From NCBI GenBank assembly GCA_964609695.1, contig CAZSSP010000010.1, positions 1-64,000 on the forward strand: DNA of 64,000 nt, written 5' to 3'. The position numbers and the translations under genes are program-made. This stretch comes from JAGNHS01 sp964609695. Lineage in GTDB: Bacteria; Bdellovibrionota; UBA2428. The notes under the pieces are model-generated. The model was given only the letters and a program-made list of their open reading frames with translations. It had not been told where the DNA came from and did not search any database. Shown here piece after piece: positions 1 through 9,603 of this stretch; position 1 is the first letter of the stretch, and each line of letters opens with the position of its first letter.

Positions 1-1
1 C

Positions 2-1999
2 ATCGTTTTCGAAAAGCCTGAGGTCACGCGCAATGCCTACCAACGGCTCTACGACATGATTCTTGGATATGGGTTTGAAGAACTCGTAGACCTCAAGAAA
101 AAAGTGGTTCACTATAATTTCTTCGACGATCCTATCGATAATGGTTTTGATGCTGTTTACGGCTTGGAAATTCCATTGATGAAGCTTGTTGATATTTTTC
201 ATTCAGCAGCCAAAGGTTACGGCACACAAAATCGAGTGATCTTACTTCACGGCCCAGTTGGATCTGCAAAATCCACCATTGCTCGATTGCTCAAAAAAGG
301 TCTCGAAAGTTACACACGAAATGATAACGGGGCCCTTTATAGTTTTTCTTGGTTCAATCCTAAAAACGAAGACATTCCTGTCTTTCGTCATTTGAAAGAA
401 TTGGGCGTTGATGAATTCCCCGATCCCATGAACGAAGAGCCTCTCAAACTTTTACCAGAAGAATTACGCGCTAGTTTTTGTGAGGAAATCGCCAAGGGTC
501 GTAAGCTTAATTACAAAGTTGCCATCAAGGGCGATCTCAACCCAGCCTCTCGATTCATCTACGAAGAACTCATGAAGTTCTACAAAGGTGATTGGAAAAA
601 AGTCATCAACCACGTCAAGATTCGAAGAGTGCTCTTTTCAGAAAAAGACCGCATTGGTATTGGAACTTTCCAACCCAAAGACGAAAAAAACCAAGATTCT
701 ACTGAGCTCACCGGAGATATTAACTATAGAAAGATTGCAATCTTTGGTTCGGACTCTGATCCTCGTGCTTTCAACTTTGATGGCGAATTCAACATCGCCA
801 ATCGCGGTTTGATTGAATTCGTGGAAATTCTCAAACTCGATGTGGCCTTCTTGTATGATTTATTGGGCGCTTCTCAAGAACATAGAATTAAGCCTAAAAA
901 GTTTGCGCAAACTGATATCGACGAAGTTATTATCGGTCACACCAACGAAGCTGAGTATAAAAAACTACTCAACAACGAGTTCATGGAAGCTCTACGTGAC
1001 CGAACCATTAAAGTCGATATTCCTTACATCACAAAACTCAAGTACGAGACTCAAATTTACAAAAAAACTTTTTCACGAGAAAGAGTGCGCGGAGTGCATA
1101 TTGCCCCCCACACCTTAGAAATGGCCTCTATGTGGTCGATTCTCACCCGACTTGAAGATCCTAAAAAAGGAAATATTTCTCTTCTACAAAAACTAAAACT
1201 TTACGACGGAAAAACCCTTCCTGGTTTTACCGAAGACAACGTTAAAGAGCTTCGTAAGGAATCCATTCGCGAAGGTATGGATGGAATTAGCCCTCGATAC
1301 ATTCAAGATAAAATTTCTAATGTTCTTGTTCACGAAGGTGAAAAAAATGGATGTGTGAATCCCTTCATGGTTCTCAACGAGCTCGAAGGCGGTTTAAAAA
1401 ATCATTCTCTCATCTCGAATGAAGATAAGAAAAAACGCTTCCGTGAACTTCTCTCAATTGTGAAGCAAGAATACGAAGATGTTGTTAAGAATGAAGTTCA
1501 ACGGGCCATCAGTGCCGACGAAGAAGCCATTGCGAAACTTTGCTCCAATTATATCGACAACGTCAAAGCCTACACTCAAAAAGAAAAGGTTCGCAATCGC
1601 TATACAGGCCAATATGAGGAACCCGATGAGCGCCTCATGAGATCAATCGAAGATAAGATTGATATTCCTGAATCTCGCAAAGATGATTTCCGTCGTGAGA
1701 TTATGAATTACATTGGAGCCTTAGCTGTTGAAGGCAAGAACTTCGACTATCGCACCAACGAACGACTACAAAAGGCCTTAGAACTCAAGCTTTTTGAAGA
1801 TCAAAAAGACTCTATTAAACTCACTACGCTTGTTTCTAACGTGGTCGATAAAGCCACTCAGGAAAAAATCGACATCGTAAAAGCTCGTCTTATCAAGAAC
1901 TTCGGCTATGATGAGGTTTCTGCTACCGACGTGCTTCACTTTGTGGCCTCGATTTTTGCCCGAGGAGACAGTAAAATAAGTAAGGATGAGAAGAAATAG
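2..1999 (+). CDS. prkA: PrkA family serine protein kinase (5' end outside window)
   Basis: PrkA is a cytosolic AAA+ ATPase/serine kinase linked to stress and starvation responses. The reading frame is open from base 2, and the upstream codons (EKPEVTRNAYQRLYDMI) match the conserved PrkA N-terminal region, so the ATG at 56 is internal and the gene begins before the window. The Walker A motif GPVGSAKST lies at bases 251-277. The rest follows the PrkA layout: an AAA+ half containing an FNIANRGLIEFVE segment, then a C-terminal kinase-like half ending in a charged tail. Elsewhere prkA often sits with SpoVR and YeaH-type genes; these would be upstream and cannot be seen. The stop overlaps the next gene by 14 bases, suggesting co-transcription. 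Confidence 0.95.
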   Translation: MVFEKPEVTRNAYQRLYDMILGYGFEELVDLKKKVVHYNFFDDPIDNGFDAVYGLEIPLMKLVDIFHSAAKGYGTQNRVILLHGPVGSAKSTIARLLKKGLESYTRNDNGALYSFSWFNPKNEDIPVFRHLKELGVDEFPDPMNEEPLKLLPEELRASFCEEIAKGRKLNYKVAIKGDLNPASRFIYEELMKFYKGDWKKVINHVKIRRVLFSEKDRIGIGTFQPKDEKNQDSTELTGDINYRKIAIFGSDSDPRAFNFDGEFNIANRGLIEFVEILKLDVAFLYDLLGASQEHRIKPKKFAQTDIDEVIIGHTNEAEYKKLLNNEFMEALRDRTIKVDIPYITKLKYETQIYKKTFSRERVRGVHIAPHTLEMASMWSILTRLEDPKKGNISLLQKLKLYDGKTLPGFTEDNVKELRKESIREGMDGISPRYIQDKISNVLVHEGEKNGCVNPFMVLNELEGGLKNHSLISNEDKKKRFRELLSIVKQEYEDVVKNEVQRAISADEEAIAKLCSNYIDNVKAYTQKEKVRNRYTGQYEEPDERLMRSIEDKIDIPESRKDDFRREIMNYIGALAVEGKNFDYRTNERLQKALELKLFEDQKDSIKLTTLVSNVVDKATQEKIDIVKARLIKNFGYDEVSATDVLHFVASIFARGDSKISKDEKK

Positions 2000-2780
2000 G
2001 GGATCTCTAGGGCTTCTTCTTTTTGTTTTACTAATTCAGTTTTTTTCGAACGAGAACTATGCGGGCGACTGTAAGGCCGTATCACCCTATTCTCCTGGCT
2101 TTAAACCCAACGTATTGCCGCAAAAAGGAACGCTCTATCTTCCTGCAAAAAATCGCAATCGAAAACTCTTAGTCTATTTCCCTGGCCTCAATCAAAATGC
2201 CCATCCTACAACTGGTACTAAAATTTTTTCTAACTCTAGTTACAAACTTCAAGAAGTTGCAGATAAAACTGGATACGCCATTTTTTCACTCAATGATTCA
2301 AGCACAACAATTACAAAAAAAGAAATTAATTGTTTACTCGAAGCTTCTGAGTCAGGGCAACTCGATGTAGCCAGTCATAGTGGAGGCATTTTGGGCCTAC
2401 AAAACAGTGCTCAAGAACTTAAAAAAGCCCATGTAGCCAATCTTTATATGCTCGATAATTTTTACTTCGAAGTGAATCGTCAAAAAACGAATCCAAGCTC
2501 AACTATTAGCAACATAGATGCAGGGGTAGTCCACGGTTTTGTTCACTCCACAAAATCTCAAATACAAAAAATGGCAAAACTCGAGGAAACCCACAATGGA
2601 AAAACTTTCTACACTTTTCAAAACGAAAAAAACAGTGCCATTATTAGTATGGGCGATCATTATGATTCGGTCTCAAAATTTCTAATAGGCATCAATCAAG
2701 GCACATTAAATTCAAATTATGAAGTTGATGAATCGCTTGTACAAGTGATCAACAAAGGTCACAGCTTCGTCAATAAGTAG
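1986..2780 (+). CDS. secreted alpha/beta-hydrolase-like protein
   Basis: This is a 264-residue protein with a clear signal peptide (basic MRRNR start, hydrophobic LGLLLFVLLIQFF, cleavage near NYAGD), so it is probably periplasmic or secreted. A LLVYFPGLNQNA segment followed by VASHSGGILGL resembles the oxyanion and nucleophile regions of alpha/beta hydrolases. The elbow reads S-H-S-G-G rather than a textbook G-x-S-x-G, so catalysis is uncertain. A late GHSF could supply the His. It overlaps prkA by 14 bases and is convergent with ino1. A short hairpin (CCGTAA/TTACGG, 2811-2825) lies over the convergent stop region. The substrate is unknown. Confidence 0.6.
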   Translation: MRRNRGSLGLLLFVLLIQFFSNENYAGDCKAVSPYSPGFKPNVLPQKGTLYLPAKNRNRKLLVYFPGLNQNAHPTTGTKIFSNSSYKLQEVADKTGYAIFSLNDSSTTITKKEINCLLEASESGQLDVASHSGGILGLQNSAQELKKAHVANLYMLDNFYFEVNRQKTNPSSTISNIDAGVVHGFVHSTKSQIQKMAKLEETHNGKTFYTFQNEKNSAIISMGDHYDSVSKFLIGINQGTLNSNYEVDESLVQVINKGHSFVNK

Positions 2781-2819
2781 ACTAAGTTTTCTAGAGGCTT
2801 TAGTCACGATCCGTAAAAA

Positions 2820-4166
2820 TTACGGAGATCCTTCTACGCCTTCAGAATAATAATCGTAGTAATCCAAACCTGTATGCGTGATTTCCGCATCGCCCTTCAT
2901 GGTACGAAGTGTATTCTTTAACTTCATTTGCTGAATGAACAAATCATGTTCAGGATAGAGGCCTTCTTTAACCATTGGAGCTTTGTAGTAAAAGCTCAGC
3001 CACTCTTGAATGCCACCAAATCCCGCACGTTTAGCCAAGTCCATATATAGAGCAAGATCTAAGACTAGCGGAGCTGCAAGAATAGAATCTCGGCAAAGGA
3101 AATTCACTTTCACTTGCATCTGGTAACCCATCCATCCGAAGATATCAATGTTGTCCCAACCTTCTTTATTATCTCCACGAGGAGGATAATAATTGATCAT
3201 GACTTTGTGATAAATATTTCCATATTCATCAGGATAAAGTTCAGGTTGGAGAATATTTTGCAAGACTCCCAACTTAGAAACTTCTTTAGTTTTAAAATTG
3301 TCGGGATGATCTAGCACTTCACCATCGCGATTTCCAAGTATGTTAGTAGAATACCAACCGTTAATTCCTAAACCGCGAGCTTTAAAACCCGGAGCCAAAA
3401 TAGTTTTCATTAAAGTTTGGCCAGTTTTAAAATCTCTACCCGAAATAGGTACGCCATTATCGGTTGAGTATTTAATAAACGCAGGAATATCCACAGTAAG
3501 ATTAGGCGCTCCATTGGCAAATGGAACTCCCTCTTTCAATGCAGCATAGGCATAAATTTGTGACGGAGAAATATTTGTAGAATTCTTTTTCAATCCTTCT
3601 TCAAATTTTTCCATAGTTGCGTGTACACTAGAAGCCTCACAATAAGCTTCAGTCGATCCACACCAAACCATAACAATACGAGTGCATTTTCGATCTTTTT
3701 TAAATTTCTGAATATCTTCACGAAGAGCTTGGGCTTGCTCCCAAAGAGTCCCTTTTTTTACGTTAGGGCCCTTAATTCTTTGAATGTATTTCTCTGAGAA
3801 AACCGCAGGCATGGGTTTAATTTCAGAAAGTTCTTTTTTAAGTAAATCTATGTGTTCAGGATTTAATACGGCAGCCTTTTTTGCTGCTTCATACATATTT
3901 TCTGGAAAAATGTCCCAACCACCAAATTCAATATCTTCTAATTTTGCGAGTGAAATATAATCTTTAACGAGAGGAAATTGAGGTTCTGTTCTTTTACCAA
4001 CTCTGATACGGCCCATTTGAGTCATCGATCCATAAGGTTTTGCAATTCCCTTACGTGCCGCAATGGTTCCAGCAAAAAATGTTGAAGCCACAGCTCCCAT
4101 TCCTGGACAAAGTATTCCTAATTTTCCTTTGGCGGCCTCAATTTTATAAGTTGGAGCTTTTTTCAT
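2820..4166 (-). CDS. ino1: inositol-3-phosphate synthase (myo-inositol-1-phosphate synthase)
   Basis: This cytosolic NAD-dependent enzyme converts glucose 6-phosphate to 1L-myo-inositol 1-phosphate. The 448 residues carry a Rossmann start (GILCPGMGAVASTFFAG), then family landmarks: IVMVWCGSTEA, LTVDIPAFI, SGRDFKTGQT, LGINGWYSTNILGNRDG and a C-terminal GYQMQVKVNFLCRDSILAAP. The length and order fit the bacterial branch of the family (about 430-450 residues). Inositol could feed phosphatidylinositol or a compatible solute; nothing nearby decides. The MerR-like gene lies 12 bases upstream on the same strand and may be co-transcribed. Confidence 0.9.
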   Translation of the reverse strand: MKKAPTYKIEAAKGKLGILCPGMGAVASTFFAGTIAARKGIAKPYGSMTQMGRIRVGKRTEPQFPLVKDYISLAKLEDIEFGGWDIFPENMYEAAKKAAVLNPEHIDLLKKELSEIKPMPAVFSEKYIQRIKGPNVKKGTLWEQAQALREDIQKFKKDRKCTRIVMVWCGSTEAYCEASSVHATMEKFEEGLKKNSTNISPSQIYAYAALKEGVPFANGAPNLTVDIPAFIKYSTDNGVPISGRDFKTGQTLMKTILAPGFKARGLGINGWYSTNILGNRDGEVLDHPDNFKTKEVSKLGVLQNILQPELYPDEYGNIYHKVMINYYPPRGDNKEGWDNIDIFGWMGYQMQVKVNFLCRDSILAAPLVLDLALYMDLAKRAGFGGIQEWLSFYYKAPMVKEGLYPEHDLFIQQMKLKNTLRTMKGDAEITHTGLDYYDYYSEGVEGSP

Positions 4167-4178
4167 AAATTATTTTCC

Positions 4179-4541
4179 TCAATAAATTTCTCGAACAAAT
4201 TCTCTAAGCTCTTTTAGATCTTTGAGAACATCCTCTAACAATCCCTTATGGAGAGCTTCTTCAGCTACAGCGGGAGCTCTTTGCGAAGAGCCTGCACCCA
4301 CATTAGAGGCTTGTTGGCGCTCTTCTTTTAAAAACTTTTTAGCACCAGGAATCGAATAACCCTCTGTATAAAGCAAATGCTTTATTTTTAGAAAGCTTTC
4401 AATGTCCTCATCAGTGTAGAGACGTTGCCCACGACTTGTTTTCGTAGGTTTGAGTTGAGGGAATTGCGATTCCCAAAACCTTAAAACGTGTGGGAGCACT
4501 CCCACCTTCTCTGCGGCTTCTTTGATGCGAAAATACGCCAT
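4179..4541 (-). CDS. MerR family transcriptional regulator
   Basis: This is a small DNA-binding protein of about 120 residues. The N-terminal winged helix-turn-helix reads FRIKEAAEKVGVLPHVLRFW, followed by the family's RGQRLYTDEDIE wing and a helix carrying IKHLLYTEGYSIPGAKKFL. There is no effector-binding domain, only a short polar linker and a C-terminal coiled segment. I prefer the ATG at 4541 (MAYFRIKE), because the longer frame starts at a TTG (4562) with no better ribosome site. MerR proteins of this compact type are common downstream of pheS/pheT-ihfA in Proteobacteria; here no ihfA gene intervenes. The target is unknown. Confidence 0.85.
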   Translation of the reverse strand: MAYFRIKEAAEKVGVLPHVLRFWESQFPQLKPTKTSRGQRLYTDEDIESFLKIKHLLYTEGYSIPGAKKFLKEERQQASNVGAGSSQRAPAVAEEALHKGLLEDVLKDLKELREFVREIY

Positions 4542-4606
4542 ATATCTGCTATTTGACCACAATCTTTTAAGTTCGTCTAGAAGGGCTGCAGAAAGCCTCT
4601 AGCCCA

Positions 4607-5212
4607 TCAAGGGCTGCGGAAGTACAAGCCAATCTGTAGGCCAGAATAATTTTCATTAAAAAAAGTACTTTGTATATATAAAGCAAAGCTTTTTGCGGGC
4701 CAAAACGTTAAGCCAGCCACGCTGAAAACATACCCATAATCATCGCCCTCTATCGTTGTACTCACATTATTAACTGAGAAGCTATAACGCTCTTTATTCC
4801 AAACATAGTTTCCTCGCGCCACTATATGAGGCTCAATCCAACGCCAACGATAGCTTCCGGCTAAGCCACCAAAAATATACTTGGAATCGCTGCCGCTATA
4901 GCCCGTACCAAGATCTGTTGAAAGAGCCCAACCTTGGCGTTCAGAATCAGGAAGAATTAAGCCATATCGGCCGTGAAGACCCATGCTTGAAAATAAAGGC
5001 CCCACTTCTAATTGGGCCCCTACATCGATGCGATCGGTAGCCCCATAAGTGAATTTAAAACCCGTGATACTTAAGGAATGGTAGCCGGCCGATAAAGACG
5101 CCTTCTTCTCACCCACAGTGCTCGCACTTGGAGTCTCGTGCCAGGGAGCCGAAGCACAAGAAACTAGTAATGGAATCACTAAGAACAATAAAAACGTTTT
5201 AATATTTTTCAT
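4607..5212 (-). CDS. outer-membrane lipoprotein, predicted beta-barrel-like
   Basis: This is a 201-residue protein with a lipoprotein signal (MKNIKTFLLFLVIPLLVSC, lipobox LVSC, Cys19). The mature part is rich in alternating polar/aromatic stretches (GFKFTYGATDRIDVGAQLEV, YIFGGLAGSYRWRWIEPHIV) and ends GLQIGLYFRSP, typical of a small outer-membrane barrel. No family is recognised. It lies 12 bases downstream of pheT on the same strand and is probably transcribed from the phe operon. A GGGCT/AGCCC inverted repeat (4583-4605) follows the stop but has no clear U-tract. Confidence 0.65.
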   Translation of the reverse strand: MKNIKTFLLFLVIPLLVSCASAPWHETPSASTVGEKKASLSAGYHSLSITGFKFTYGATDRIDVGAQLEVGPLFSSMGLHGRYGLILPDSERQGWALSTDLGTGYSGSDSKYIFGGLAGSYRWRWIEPHIVARGNYVWNKERYSFSVNNVSTTIEGDDYGYVFSVAGLTFWPAKSFALYIQSTFFNENYSGLQIGLYFRSP

Positions 5213-5224
5213 ATTTTTTTAATC

Positions 5225-7816
5225 CTAGGCTCTCTGTGTGGCAGAAAATCGCTTTTCAACCTTGTCTACACATCGTTTAACAATGTCTTGAATTTCAGCA
5301 TCCTCAAAAGTCTTATCATGATTTTGTAACATCAATCTAAAGGCTAACGAAAACTTAGAATCTTCTAATGGAAAGCGATCCAAACACTGGACTTCAAGTA
5401 AGGAATTCCCAATTTCCTTTTCTAAAGTTTTAATCACATCATTGGCCATAACATCTTTGGCAAAAACAAAGGCTAAATCTCTTTGAACAACTGGAAATTT
5501 AGAGCCTAATTGAATGCTTCCTTGAGGAATCACGCCCGATAAGAACCGCTTGGATGCCGTATAGGTTTCATGCCAAATATCATCGACCACACGGATTTCT
5601 CCGAAAGACACATTAATATTTTGCCCGGTGGCCACATTGAGAATTTCATTTCTAAGCAACGGATGCAACTCACCCACATAACCATGAACTTCAGCAAAAA
5701 AACCACTTTGCGAGGATGAAAAATAGATGGCGCTTTTTCCAGGATGCAACAACTTCACTGGAATCCAGGGAGCCTTACTCTTTAAAAGCTCTCCATGCTC
5801 TTCTAAAAGCTTCCATAAAGGAAGCATGCGAAGCTGAAGCCAGCGCCTCTCCCATGCACCAAGACCTTCAATCAATAAATTTGCGATGGATTTAGAATCA
5901 TAAAAATCAACTTGGGTTTTTCGATCGACTGAAGATTTATCCGTAGACCAATGCTCAGAATAACGACGCCCCATCAAGGCCCAGCTCACATGCAAGCTTT
6001 CGAGCGCTGGAGAAACTTCCTTTTTGGACTCTTCAGAACGCTTTTGAAAAACACTTGAAGCTTCAAAATATCGCCCCTCATGCTCCCCACGAGAAGCCGT
6101 TAAAGCAAGAGAGCGAAGCAAGCCTACGCTCAAATTTGAACGTAAATACTTCCAATCTTCAGAAAGTGGGTTTTTTAAGGCCACCGATTCAGAAGAGGGA
6201 GAATAAGATTTTTCTTTTTCAGAATGAAAAGCATAGGGCATCATTTCGATGAGCCCAGAGCCCAACATTCTTTTTCGAATTTTTTGTAAAAAATCGAAAT
6301 AAGGAGTGGTCAAACCTTCCGAAGCTTTTTCTAACTTAGGGAATCGCGTTGGAACTTGATCGTAACCCACCAATCGAGTCACTTCTTCTACCAAATCAAT
6401 TTCACGCTGAAGATCGACCCTAAAAGTTGGAACCATCACGCGTATAACGTTGGTTGATTTATTAGTGGCTTCAATCTCAACGGAAGCTAAGTTTTCAATC
6501 ACAACCTGTGAATTAAGCTCTAATCCAGTCACGCGTGTGAGCGCTCGCAAATCAAAATTAAATTGAGCGGGCTCTAGGGATTTTTCAAAATTTTTGGCTT
6601 GTGCAGATACAGGAACGCCACGGCGTCGAGCATGACAAGTTTCCTTATAGAGATGGCTAATCCTACATAAAGCTTTAAAAACTCCCTGGGGATCCACACC
6701 GCGCTCAAAGCGATGCGAAGCATCCGAATGAAGCTTATAGCGTTGCACTGTGGCTCTTATCACTTCAGGATCAAAATAGGCCGCCTCTAAAACCACTCTT
6801 TTAGTCGTTTCGGTGACTCCACTATCTAAGGAACCCATGACACCCGCCAAGGCCAAGGGTTTTTCAACATCGGCAATGACTAAGTCTTCCTTACACAACT
6901 CGAGAGTTGTTCCATCGAGGATCACGATTTTTTCGCCGTCTTTAGCAAAGCGAACTACAATTTTAGATCCTGTGATTTTATCGGCATCAAAAGAATGCAA
7001 GGGTTGGCCTAATTCAAAAAGTACAAAATTAGTGAGGTCCACCAAAGCATTTTTTGGACGGCTTCCAATGGCTTCTAATTTGCTTTTTAACCAAGAAGGA
7101 GACTCCACGTTTTGGAAGCCCTCAAAGAGTTGAGCATAATATAATGGACAAGCCTTTTTAGCCTGAACATCCAAACCAATTAAGGGAACATCGCTCGTGG
7201 CATCGACACTAATTTTTTCAATTGTAGGATATTTGAGAGTCATTCCAACAAATCGCGCCATTTCTCTTGCAATTCCAACGTAAGACAAACAATCGGCACG
7301 ATCGGGAGTGAGTTCAAATTCCCAGACTTCATCTTTAAGAGCTAAGGCATCCACCAAAGGAATACCAATAGGTGTTGTGGGAGCTAAATCTAAAATTCCT
7401 TTAGACTCTTCACTCAATCCCAATTCTTTTTCGGAACAAAGCATTCCGTTAGATTCCACACCGCGAATTTTTGATTTAACGATTTTAAAATTTCCAGGCA
7501 AAACTGTATTTTCACGAGCTAAAGCAACAATCATACCTTCGCGAACGTTGCTGGCACCACAAACTATTTCATATTGTTCTTTGTCGCTCACTTTAACTTT
7601 GCAAACATTCAATCGATCCGCATTGGGATGGCGTTGAAATGATAATATTTGAGCGGTCACCACTCCAGCAATGTTATCGCCTTTGGAATGACGATAACCA
7701 ATTTCCAAGCCTGAAAGCGGAAGCTCTTCGCGTAAACGAGCCGCTTCATTAAGCAAGCTTCCAAAAGGCTCCTTGCCCTCGAGATAATCCGATAACCATT
7801 GTAGAGAAATTTTCAC
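5225..7816 (-). CDS. pheT: phenylalanine--tRNA ligase beta subunit
   Basis: This is the beta chain of the cytosolic alpha2-beta2 enzyme that charges tRNA-Phe. The 863 residues contain, in order, the N-terminal tRNA-binding OB fold (QILSFQRHPNADRLNVCKV), the B3/4 editing region (PLYYAQLFEG, FVLFELGQPLHSFDAD), the B5 region, the catalytic-like core (EVTRLVGYDQVPTRFP) and the FDX-ACB anticodon domain (FPVVQRDLAFVF). It is slightly longer than the usual ~800. The start codon is GTG at 7816 inside a GTGA overlap with the pheS stop, a classic translational-coupling arrangement. Confidence 0.97.
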   Translation of the reverse strand: MKISLQWLSDYLEGKEPFGSLLNEAARLREELPLSGLEIGYRHSKGDNIAGVVTAQILSFQRHPNADRLNVCKVKVSDKEQYEIVCGASNVREGMIVALARENTVLPGNFKIVKSKIRGVESNGMLCSEKELGLSEESKGILDLAPTTPIGIPLVDALALKDEVWEFELTPDRADCLSYVGIAREMARFVGMTLKYPTIEKISVDATSDVPLIGLDVQAKKACPLYYAQLFEGFQNVESPSWLKSKLEAIGSRPKNALVDLTNFVLFELGQPLHSFDADKITGSKIVVRFAKDGEKIVILDGTTLELCKEDLVIADVEKPLALAGVMGSLDSGVTETTKRVVLEAAYFDPEVIRATVQRYKLHSDASHRFERGVDPQGVFKALCRISHLYKETCHARRRGVPVSAQAKNFEKSLEPAQFNFDLRALTRVTGLELNSQVVIENLASVEIEATNKSTNVIRVMVPTFRVDLQREIDLVEEVTRLVGYDQVPTRFPKLEKASEGLTTPYFDFLQKIRKRMLGSGLIEMMPYAFHSEKEKSYSPSSESVALKNPLSEDWKYLRSNLSVGLLRSLALTASRGEHEGRYFEASSVFQKRSEESKKEVSPALESLHVSWALMGRRYSEHWSTDKSSVDRKTQVDFYDSKSIANLLIEGLGAWERRWLQLRMLPLWKLLEEHGELLKSKAPWIPVKLLHPGKSAIYFSSSQSGFFAEVHGYVGELHPLLRNEILNVATGQNINVSFGEIRVVDDIWHETYTASKRFLSGVIPQGSIQLGSKFPVVQRDLAFVFAKDVMANDVIKTLEKEIGNSLLEVQCLDRFPLEDSKFSLAFRLMLQNHDKTFEDAEIQDIVKRCVDKVEKRFSATQRA

Positions 7817-8868
7817 AGCAAAAACCTCGGAAATTGTGCAAAGTAACGAAAATCGGCTTCAAAAAATGAACGCAAATCATTGATGCCATATTTGAGCATG
7901 GTCATACGTTCTAAACCCATACCAAAAGCGAAACCTCGCACTTGATCGACATTATAATTGACCGCTTTAAAAACCTGAGGATCGACCATGCCGCAACCAC
8001 CGATTTCAATCCACCCACTCCCCTTGCAAGTACGACAGCCCCGGCCTCTACAGAAACAACATTCCATGTCGACCTCAGCAGAAGGTTCAGTGAATGGAAA
8101 AAACGAGGGACGCAATCGAACTTTGAGCGCGCCTCCAAAAAATTCAGAGACCATGTGCTCGAGTATGCCTTTGAGATCTCCCATATGCACATCCGTATCC
8201 ACTAATAAGCCTTCAATTTGATGAAACATAGGCGAGTGCGTGGGATCATAATCCGATCGATATACTCGCCCAGGGCAAATCATTCGAATAGGCGGCTGCT
8301 TTCGAAGCATAGTGCGCGCCTGAACTGGCGAAGTGTGTGTGCGCATGACAGTGGAATTTTCATCTACAAAAAAAGTATCCTGCATGCTTCTCGAAGGATG
8401 CAGAGGAGGAATATTGAGGGCATCAAAATTATGAAACTCAGATTCAACATCTGGCCCCATCTCTACGACAAATCCACATCGCTCAAAGATTCTCACCAAT
8501 TCTTCCTGGACTCTTAAAACAGGATGCTCATAATTTTGAAGTGGATTAGGAGCTGGCAAACTTACATCGATGCGTTCGTTTTTTAAACGTTCTGTCCATT
8601 CAGATTCAGCGAGTATTTGTTTTTTAGTATCAAGAAGTTGAAAAAGTTTTTCACGCAATTGATTGGCGCGTTGTCCAGCCTTGGGACGCTCTTCATTAGA
8701 CAATTGCCCAAGGTCTTTCATAAGACTCGTGAGCGCACCTTTTTTACCAAAAAATTCTAAGCGAAACTCTTCAAGTAAACTGATGTTTTTTATGGATTCA
8801 ATTTCACCAGCAGCCTTCTGCTCTAGTTGGCTCAATCGAGTTTCAAAAGCTTCAACATTTGAGGACAT
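7813..8868 (-). CDS. pheS: phenylalanine--tRNA ligase alpha subunit
   Basis: This is the catalytic class II synthetase subunit partnering PheT. The 351 residues start with the coiled-coil tRNA-binding arm and then show the class II motifs: HPSRSMQDTFFV, MRTHTSPVQARTM, motif 2 (PGRVYRSDYDPTHSPMFHQI), PSAEVDMECCFC and motif 3 (FAFGMGLERMTMLKYGI). A CCFCRGRGCRTC cluster could bind zinc, as in several bacterial PheS proteins. It lies 114 bases downstream of rplT with a strong terminator between them, so it probably also has its own promoter. Confidence 0.97.
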   Translation of the reverse strand: MSSNVEAFETRLSQLEQKAAGEIESIKNISLLEEFRLEFFGKKGALTSLMKDLGQLSNEERPKAGQRANQLREKLFQLLDTKKQILAESEWTERLKNERIDVSLPAPNPLQNYEHPVLRVQEELVRIFERCGFVVEMGPDVESEFHNFDALNIPPLHPSRSMQDTFFVDENSTVMRTHTSPVQARTMLRKQPPIRMICPGRVYRSDYDPTHSPMFHQIEGLLVDTDVHMGDLKGILEHMVSEFFGGALKVRLRPSFFPFTEPSAEVDMECCFCRGRGCRTCKGSGWIEIGGCGMVDPQVFKAVNYNVDQVRGFAFGMGLERMTMLKYGINDLRSFFEADFRYFAQFPRFLL

Positions 8869-8922
8869 ATTTAATTATTAGAACCCATTTCCCAAATCCG
8901 CAATGACAGGAGTGCTTCGAGC

Positions 8923-8963
8923 AAAAAAAAACGGCTGGGATTCCATCAGAGGAAGCCCAGCCG
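8923..8963 (-). terminator. intrinsic terminator after rplT
   Basis: On the minus strand CGGCTGGG pairs with CCCAGCCG, and TTCC pairs with GGAA further in (one mismatch, 6-base loop). The stem is followed by a run of nine T. It would end or attenuate rpmI-rplT transcripts before pheS. Confidence 0.85.
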
Positions 8964-8982
8964 TAAATGACTCAGTATCGAA

Positions 8983-9330
8983 TTAAGACTTAGTAGACTT
9001 AACGATCTCTTCAAAAGCCTTGCTGTCGCGAAGACTCAAAAGAGCGAGAATTTTTCTATCAAGCTCAACACCGTGCTTTTTCAAATTATTCACAAATCGT
9101 GAATAAGAAAGTTCGTAAGGACGAACAGCAGCGTTGATTCTTTGAATCCAAAGACCACGGAAATCGCGTTTTTTTACTTTACGGTCACGAAAAGCGTATT
9201 TAAGTGCTCGAGTGAGCGCTTCATAAGCTTTTTTATGTGAACGACTGGCCGAACCGCGAAAACCTTCGGTTTGGTTGAGAACTTTTTTATGACGTCTTCT
9301 GGTTTTAAAACCACCTTTTACACGAGGCAT
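8983..9330 (-). CDS. rplT: 50S ribosomal protein L20
   Basis: L20 is a 23S rRNA-binding assembly protein and, in many bacteria, the autoregulator of its own operon. The 115 residues start MPRVKGGFKTRRRHKKVL and contain RDRKVKKRDFRGLWIQRINA, both hallmarks of L20. The length is standard. It lies 27 bases downstream of rpmI on the same strand and is followed by a strong terminator. Confidence 0.98.
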   Translation of the reverse strand: MPRVKGGFKTRRRHKKVLNQTEGFRGSASRSHKKAYEALTRALKYAFRDRKVKKRDFRGLWIQRINAAVRPYELSYSRFVNNLKKHGVELDRKILALLSLRDSKAFEEIVKSTKS

Positions 9331-9357
9331 TTGCTTAGCTCCTTATTTCTTAAAATC

Positions 9358-9555
9358 TTATTTATATGGAATCAGTCTAGCGACTCTTGGTGCCGCGCCT
9401 TCATCAATGTAGGCTGATTGTTTATTACGGCGAAGTCTTGAATTTCCTTTGCTCAACATCAAGTGTCTTGCATTGGCGCGTTTTCTTTTAATTTTTCCGG
9501 TTGCTGTTTTTTTAAAACGCTTCTTCGCTCCGGAATGACTTTTTAACTTCGGCAT
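9358..9555 (-). CDS. rpmI: 50S ribosomal protein L35
   Basis: This is a 65-residue basic large-subunit protein. MPKLKSHSGAKKRFK at the start and RKRANARHLM in the middle are the L35 signature. A TAAGGAGC ribosome site precedes the ATG. It is the first gene of rpmI-rplT here, because infC is displaced about 1.85 kb upstream. The 240-base upstream region probably carries a promoter and leader. Confidence 0.97.
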   Translation of the reverse strand: MPKLKSHSGAKKRFKKTATGKIKRKRANARHLMLSKGNSRLRRNKQSAYIDEGAAPRVARLIPYK

Positions 9556-9582
9556 CTTAGCTCCTTACAAATCGATCAAAGC

Positions 9583-9603
9583 CCAGACGAACGGGGTGTC
9601 TGG
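9583..9603 (-). promoter_or_regulatory. hairpin in the rpmI-rplT leader
   Basis: CCAGAC and GTCTGG form a 6-bp stem with a 9-base loop about 28 bases before the rpmI start. Known L20 leaders in Firmicutes and enterobacteria bind L20 to repress translation, so this could belong to such a structure. The fold alone is weak evidence. The rest of 9556-9795 shows no further strong structure or gene. Confidence 0.35.

Noticed and set aside
7911..8221. Several open frames opposite and within pheS
   Set aside because: They lie fully inside the well-supported pheS gene in other frames and have no independent features.
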